Below, piece by piece: positions 35,236 to 37,894 of a stretch of DNA of 37,894 nucleotides. A model generated the notes under the pieces. It was not told where the DNA came from. It saw only the letters and a program-made list of their open reading frames with translations, and searched no databases. A program made the position numbers and the translations under genes. Origin of the DNA: JAZGBC01 sp036444495 (GTDB taxonomy: Bacteria > Pseudomonadota > Alphaproteobacteria > Kiloniellales > J153); NCBI GenBank assembly GCA_036444495.1, contig JAZGBC010000143.1:1-37894 (forward strand). The letters are read 5' to 3'. The stretch's first letter is position 1, and the number at the start of each line of letters is the position of its first letter.

Positions 35236-36699
35236 TCAAGAGGATTTCTTGGCGGCCTTCTTCTTCCCGCCGGCCTTCTTGGCCGGCTTGCCGCCCGGTT
35301 TGCTCGAGGCGCCGGAATCAGCGCCCCTTGCCTTGGCCGCCTTCTTGGCGCCCTTGCCTTTGCGCTCGGTCTCGATCTCCCGCTCCATTTCTTCGCGGAA
35401 CTTTTCGGCCGTCAGGTCGCGCTCGGTCACCTTGGCCAGGTCGACAATGAAGTCGACGACCTTATCCTCGAACAGCGGAGCGCGCAGGTTCGCCATGGCT
35501 TCGGGCGTCTTTTGATAGAACTCGAAGACCTCGCGCTCCTTGCCCGGATAGCGCTGCGCTTCCATGAGCAGCGCCCGATTGAGCTCTTCCTGGCCGACCT
35601 CCACACCGTTGCGCTGGCCGACCTCGGAGACGAGCAACCCCAGGCGGACCCGGCGCTCGGCGATCGCGCGGTATTCGGCCTTAAGCTCCTCCTCGTCCTT
35701 CTCCGCATCCTCGGGATCGATCCGGCCCTGCTTCCGGTCGGCCTCGATCTGCTTCCAAATGGTGTCGAACTCGATGTCCAGCATGCCGCCTGGAACCTGA
35801 AAATCGTGCGCCTCGGCCAGCTTGTCCAGAAGCTGGCGCTTGAGCCGCGCGCGGGCCTGCTGCTTGTATTCGCCGCCGATCTGGTCTCTCAGCTTTTGCC
35901 GGACCGCCTCCAGGTCCTTTTCGCCCAGGCTGGCGGCGAAGGCATCGTCGATATCGACCGGCACGGATTCCAGAATGTTCTTCAGGGTCACGACGAAGAC
36001 CGCATCCTTGCCGGACAACTTGTCGTTCACGTAGGCCTCGGGAAAAGTCACCATGACGTTCCGGGTCTCGCCGATGTCGGCGTCGATAAGCTGCTCCTCG
36101 AAGCCCTCGACGAAGGCGCTGGAACCCAGCTCCAGATGATGGTCCTCGGCTGCCATCCCGGGAAACTCTTCGCCATCCACGGTGCCCTTGAAATCGATTA
36201 CCAGGACATCGCCGGTCTGCGCCTTGCGCGGTTTTTTCAGCGGCTGAGTCCGCTTCTGGGATTTGGCCAGATTGGCGAGAGCTTCCTCCACCTCGCTGTC
36301 CTCGAGCGTGATGTTGCAGCGTTCAAGCTCCAGCTTGGAGAAATCCATGGGATTGATCTCGGGCAACAACTCCACGGCCAGTGTGTATTCCAGGTCCTTG
36401 CCCTCGTCGAAAGCAGTGATCTCGATCTTGGGCTGCATGGCCGGGCGCAAGCCGCGCTCGCTCATGGCCTGGGCCGAGCTGTCGTTCACCGCGCGCTCCA
36501 GCACTTCGCCCAGCACCGACTTGCCGAAGCGCTGCTTCAGGATTTCGAGCGGCACCTTGCCGGGACGGAAGCCGGGCACCTTGACCTTGCTGCCCAACTC
36601 CTCCAGCCGCCCGGAGATCTTCTCGTCGATCTCTGCGGCGGCGATATTGACCTTGTATTCCCGCTTCAGGCCTTCGGAATGCGTCTCGGTTACCTGCAT
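35236..36699 (-). CDS. tig: Trigger factor
   Basis: Ribosome-bound chaperone and peptidyl-prolyl isomerase acting on emerging chains, 487 residues against 432 in E. coli. The ribosome-docking signature GFRPGKVP lies at 43–50. The isomerase domain is near 150–245 (GDVLVIDFKGTVDGEEFPGM), inserted between N- and C-terminal chaperone domains. The extra length is a C-terminal tail of about 50 residues rich in Lys, Ala and Gly (KGKGAKKAAKARG … KKKAAKKSS), likely disordered and strongly basic. The ATG at 36699 gives MQVTETHSEGL with an AGG binding site; a TTG two codons upstream is less likely. It follows tRNA-Leu on the same strand. Confidence 0.97.
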   Translation of the reverse strand: MQVTETHSEGLKREYKVNIAAAEIDEKISGRLEELGSKVKVPGFRPGKVPLEILKQRFGKSVLGEVLERAVNDSSAQAMSERGLRPAMQPKIEITAFDEGKDLEYTLAVELLPEINPMDFSKLELERCNITLEDSEVEEALANLAKSQKRTQPLKKPRKAQTGDVLVIDFKGTVDGEEFPGMAAEDHHLELGSSAFVEGFEEQLIDADIGETRNVMVTFPEAYVNDKLSGKDAVFVVTLKNILESVPVDIDDAFAASLGEKDLEAVRQKLRDQIGGEYKQQARARLKRQLLDKLAEAHDFQVPGGMLDIEFDTIWKQIEADRKQGRIDPEDAEKDEEELKAEYRAIAERRVRLGLLVSEVGQRNGVEVGQEELNRALLMEAQRYPGKEREVFEFYQKTPEAMANLRAPLFEDKVVDFIVDLAKVTERDLTAEKFREEMEREIETERKGKGAKKAAKARGADSGASSKPGGKPAKKAGGKKKAAKKSS

Positions 36700-36792
36700 G
36701 TGCAACCTGGTCTTATCTGGTCCTTCTTGGCGGATCGCGCCGAATTCAGCAGCCGGCGACCGGAACCAGTGTCAATGGATCGTTGCGGCCCG

Positions 36793-36877
36793 TGGTGCGG
36801 GCGGAGGGACTCGAACCCCCAAGGATTGCTCCACTGGCACCTAAAGCCAGCGCGTCTACCACTTCCGCCACGCCCGC
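36793..36877 (-). tRNA. tRNA-Leu (anticodon TAG)
   Basis: An 85-nt class II tRNA with encoded CCA. The 5' end is GCGGGCGTGGCGGAAGTGG, the anticodon stem CTGGC/GCCAG encloses loop TTTAGGT with anticodon TAG, a long variable arm (TGGAGCAATCCTT) follows, and the T arm contains GGTTCGAGTCC. It lies 93 bp upstream of tig on the same strand. Confidence 0.97.
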
Positions 36878-36896
36878 AGCCATGGCGGTGGGCCCG

Positions 36897-36924
36897 TGTA
36901 TAACAAAGCCACCCCCGGCGCAAT
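36897..36924 (-). promoter_or_regulatory. Promoter candidate for tRNA-Leu and tig
   Basis: ATTGCG (36924–36919) and TATACA (36902–36897) are 16 bases apart on the minus strand, with a start expected near 36890, about 13 bases before the mature tRNA 5' end. Confidence 0.45.
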
Positions 36925-37086
36925 AGTGGAGGCCCGCTTATTCCCCGGCTGCCGAAACCCCCGCACCCCTCGCCGCAAGTCAGACTCCGCGCACGGACGC
37001 TATCTTCCACCAGCACCGCCGCCGGCTCAAGACCGCCGAGGCCAAGGGAGGCCAGGGACGCGCGGACGGGCCCGAACCTGCGCAAT

Positions 37087-37111
37087 AAAAAAAGGCCTCC
37101 AGGCGGCCTTT
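37087..37111 (-). terminator. Intrinsic terminator downstream of the 87-residue protein gene
   Basis: On the minus strand AAAGGCC (37111–37105) pairs with GGCCTTT (37097–37091) across a 7-nt loop, followed by a run of seven T residues that begins inside the stem. It ends the transcript of the gene at 37231–37494 after a 3' untranslated region of about 120 bases and isolates the tRNA-Leu/tig unit. Confidence 0.88.
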
Positions 37112-37230
37112 GCTCATTCTATCATTTATAGAGTGTGGGTCGACGGCGCTAAGTTCTCGCCTCGGGCCGGAATCACTTTCGTCCCAGGGGTACCTCTCCG
37201 GTCCCCTTCTTATGACCGCCGCCGCGGAGC

Positions 37231-37494
37231 TTACGCCGTAATCGGCTTTGAAAAGCGCTCGGCGAAGCTCTCCATGCCCAGGGTCCGCTGCTCCTCGAAG
37301 CACTCCTGATGAGCGCTGTGGACGGACACCTGATAGTGCACATGCGGGACACCCAAGGAGTCCGGCACGATATCCAGGACCTTGGCGGTCTCGATGATGT
37401 TGTTCCGGCGGATGTTCTGGAACACGGATCCGACCTTGACTTCGGCTTTGCTGGTCGTGTTTTTGAACAGTTGGCCTAGTTGCTGCGCAAACAT
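37231..37494 (-). CDS. Small conserved protein of unknown function
   Basis: An 87-residue protein without a signal peptide or membrane segment. I cannot name a function. The core runs KVGSVFQNIRRNNIIETAKV, then VLDIVPDSLGVPHVHYQVSV, and ends LGMESFAERFSKP; from memory this VGSxF–RxNxxExAxVL–GxPHVxxxV–LxxFxxR pattern recurs in short proteins of Rhodospirillales. The predicted fold is mainly strands, perhaps a small barrel. An AAAGG site lies 9 bases before the ATG. It has a long AT-rich leader region (37495–37664) with several possible -10 boxes such as CATAAT (37570–37565) but no good -35 box. It is a single-gene unit with its own terminator. Confidence 0.75.
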   Translation of the reverse strand: MFAQQLGQLFKNTTSKAEVKVGSVFQNIRRNNIIETAKVLDIVPDSLGVPHVHYQVSVHSAHQECFEEQRTLGMESFAERFSKPITA

Positions 37495-37664
37495 TTCGAA
37501 TACCTTTCAAAACACCCGGCGCGCGTCCTCCCAATGCGGCCGGGCCTCCCCGGATCCAGCCGCTATTATGGCTAAGCAGCTTTAAGATGCCGTTAATTAA
37601 GTAAATTGTTGGGAACGGCTGTAATATGTTGAAAACAATATATTTTATTGGAATGAAGCAAGCC

Positions 37665-37894
37665 CTAAACAGGCCCAGAATCCAGGCCTTTTAGGACTGT
37701 AGGCAGGGCCTCAGGAAGGTCTTCCGCGATCAACCCGGGCCCGAGGCTGTTTCCCATCTCGCCGTGCAGCCAGACCGCCGCGCAGGCGGCCTCGAAGGCG
37801 TTCATGCCCTGGGCCAGGTGCCCAACGACCAGCCCCGCCAGCACGTCGCCGGTGCCGGCGGTGGCCAGGGCCGGGGGGGCGTTGGCGTTGATCG
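37665..37894 (-). CDS. nnrD: ADP/ATP-dependent NAD(P)H-hydrate dehydratase, C-terminal end (cut by window edge)
   Basis: Only the last 76 codons are in the window; the start lies beyond the right edge. The visible part begins INANAPPALATAGTGDVLAG, the ribokinase-like nucleotide-binding motif of NnrD whose GTGD aspartate is catalytic, and continues GLVVGHLAQGMNAFEAACAA and VWLHGEMGNSLGPGL to the stop at 37665. The enzyme repairs hydrated, damaged NADH and NADPH. In many bacteria the same protein has an N-terminal epimerase domain (NnrE); whether this one does cannot be seen here. Confidence 0.9.
   Translation of the reverse strand, partial: INANAPPALATAGTGDVLAGLVVGHLAQGMNAFEAACAAVWLHGEMGNSLGPGLIAEDLPEALPTVLKGLDSGPV

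Larger units (their letters stand above)
36878..37230. other. Gap without a gene between tRNA-Leu and the small protein gene
   Basis: This 353-bp stretch holds the tRNA-Leu promoter candidate and an intrinsic terminator of the upstream minus-strand gene (both listed separately). The reading frames across it have no binding sites or recognisable products, and I see nothing else in it. Confidence 0.6.

Overview
The window is a GC-rich chromosomal segment of an alphaproteobacterium, most likely of the Rhodospirillales type. The evidence is the gene order dnaE–lolD–lolC–proS … DUF1467–mce–rnj–coaX–birA–nuoN…nuoA–tRNA-Asp–tRNA-Val–hup–lon–clpX–clpP–tig–tRNA-Leu, a short prolyl-tRNA synthetase without the large editing insert, RNase J together with a type III pantothenate kinase, and a 13- or 14-subunit bacterial complex I operon. 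Nearly everything lies on the minus strand.

Layout, left to right: the N-terminal part of dnaE (cut by the left edge); a plus-strand homocysteine methyltransferase gene facing lolD and lolC; proS with its own promoter; a secreted protein of unknown function; a plus-strand purine permease; a free-standing structured small RNA with a strong terminator; a 3-methyladenine DNA glycosylase gene; a DUF1467 membrane protein gene that seems to use an ATC start; a 170-bp palindromic repeat; methylmalonyl-CoA epimerase; a plus-strand pair of an iron-sulfur-type HTH regulator and an MFS transporter; then rnj, coaX, birA and the complex I operon (nuoN back to nuoA, 14.5 kb). Beyond the operon come tRNA-Asp, tRNA-Val, HU, Lon, ClpX, ClpP, trigger factor, tRNA-Leu, a small conserved protein of unknown function, and the C-terminal end of an NAD(P)H-hydrate dehydratase cut by the right edge.

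Functionally the right half joins respiration (complex I) to protein quality control (trigger factor, ClpXP, Lon) and nucleoid structure (HU). The left half is replication, lipoprotein export and translation, plus accessory genes. The accessory material sits in two places inside an otherwise conserved order: between proS and DUF1467 (secreted protein, permease, small RNA, glycosylase) and between mce and rnj (regulator plus MFS pump).

I did not find an obvious new multi-gene system. The observations most worth following are the orphan structured RNA (7681–7831), the palindromic repeat (8685–8854), the paired REP-like hairpins on both sides of nuoJ, the ATC start of the DUF1467 gene, the palindrome filling the spacer of the proS promoter, and the lon terminator lying on top of the HU transcription start. 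All promoter calls are by eye and all family assignments are by recognition of sequence motifs; no search was run.
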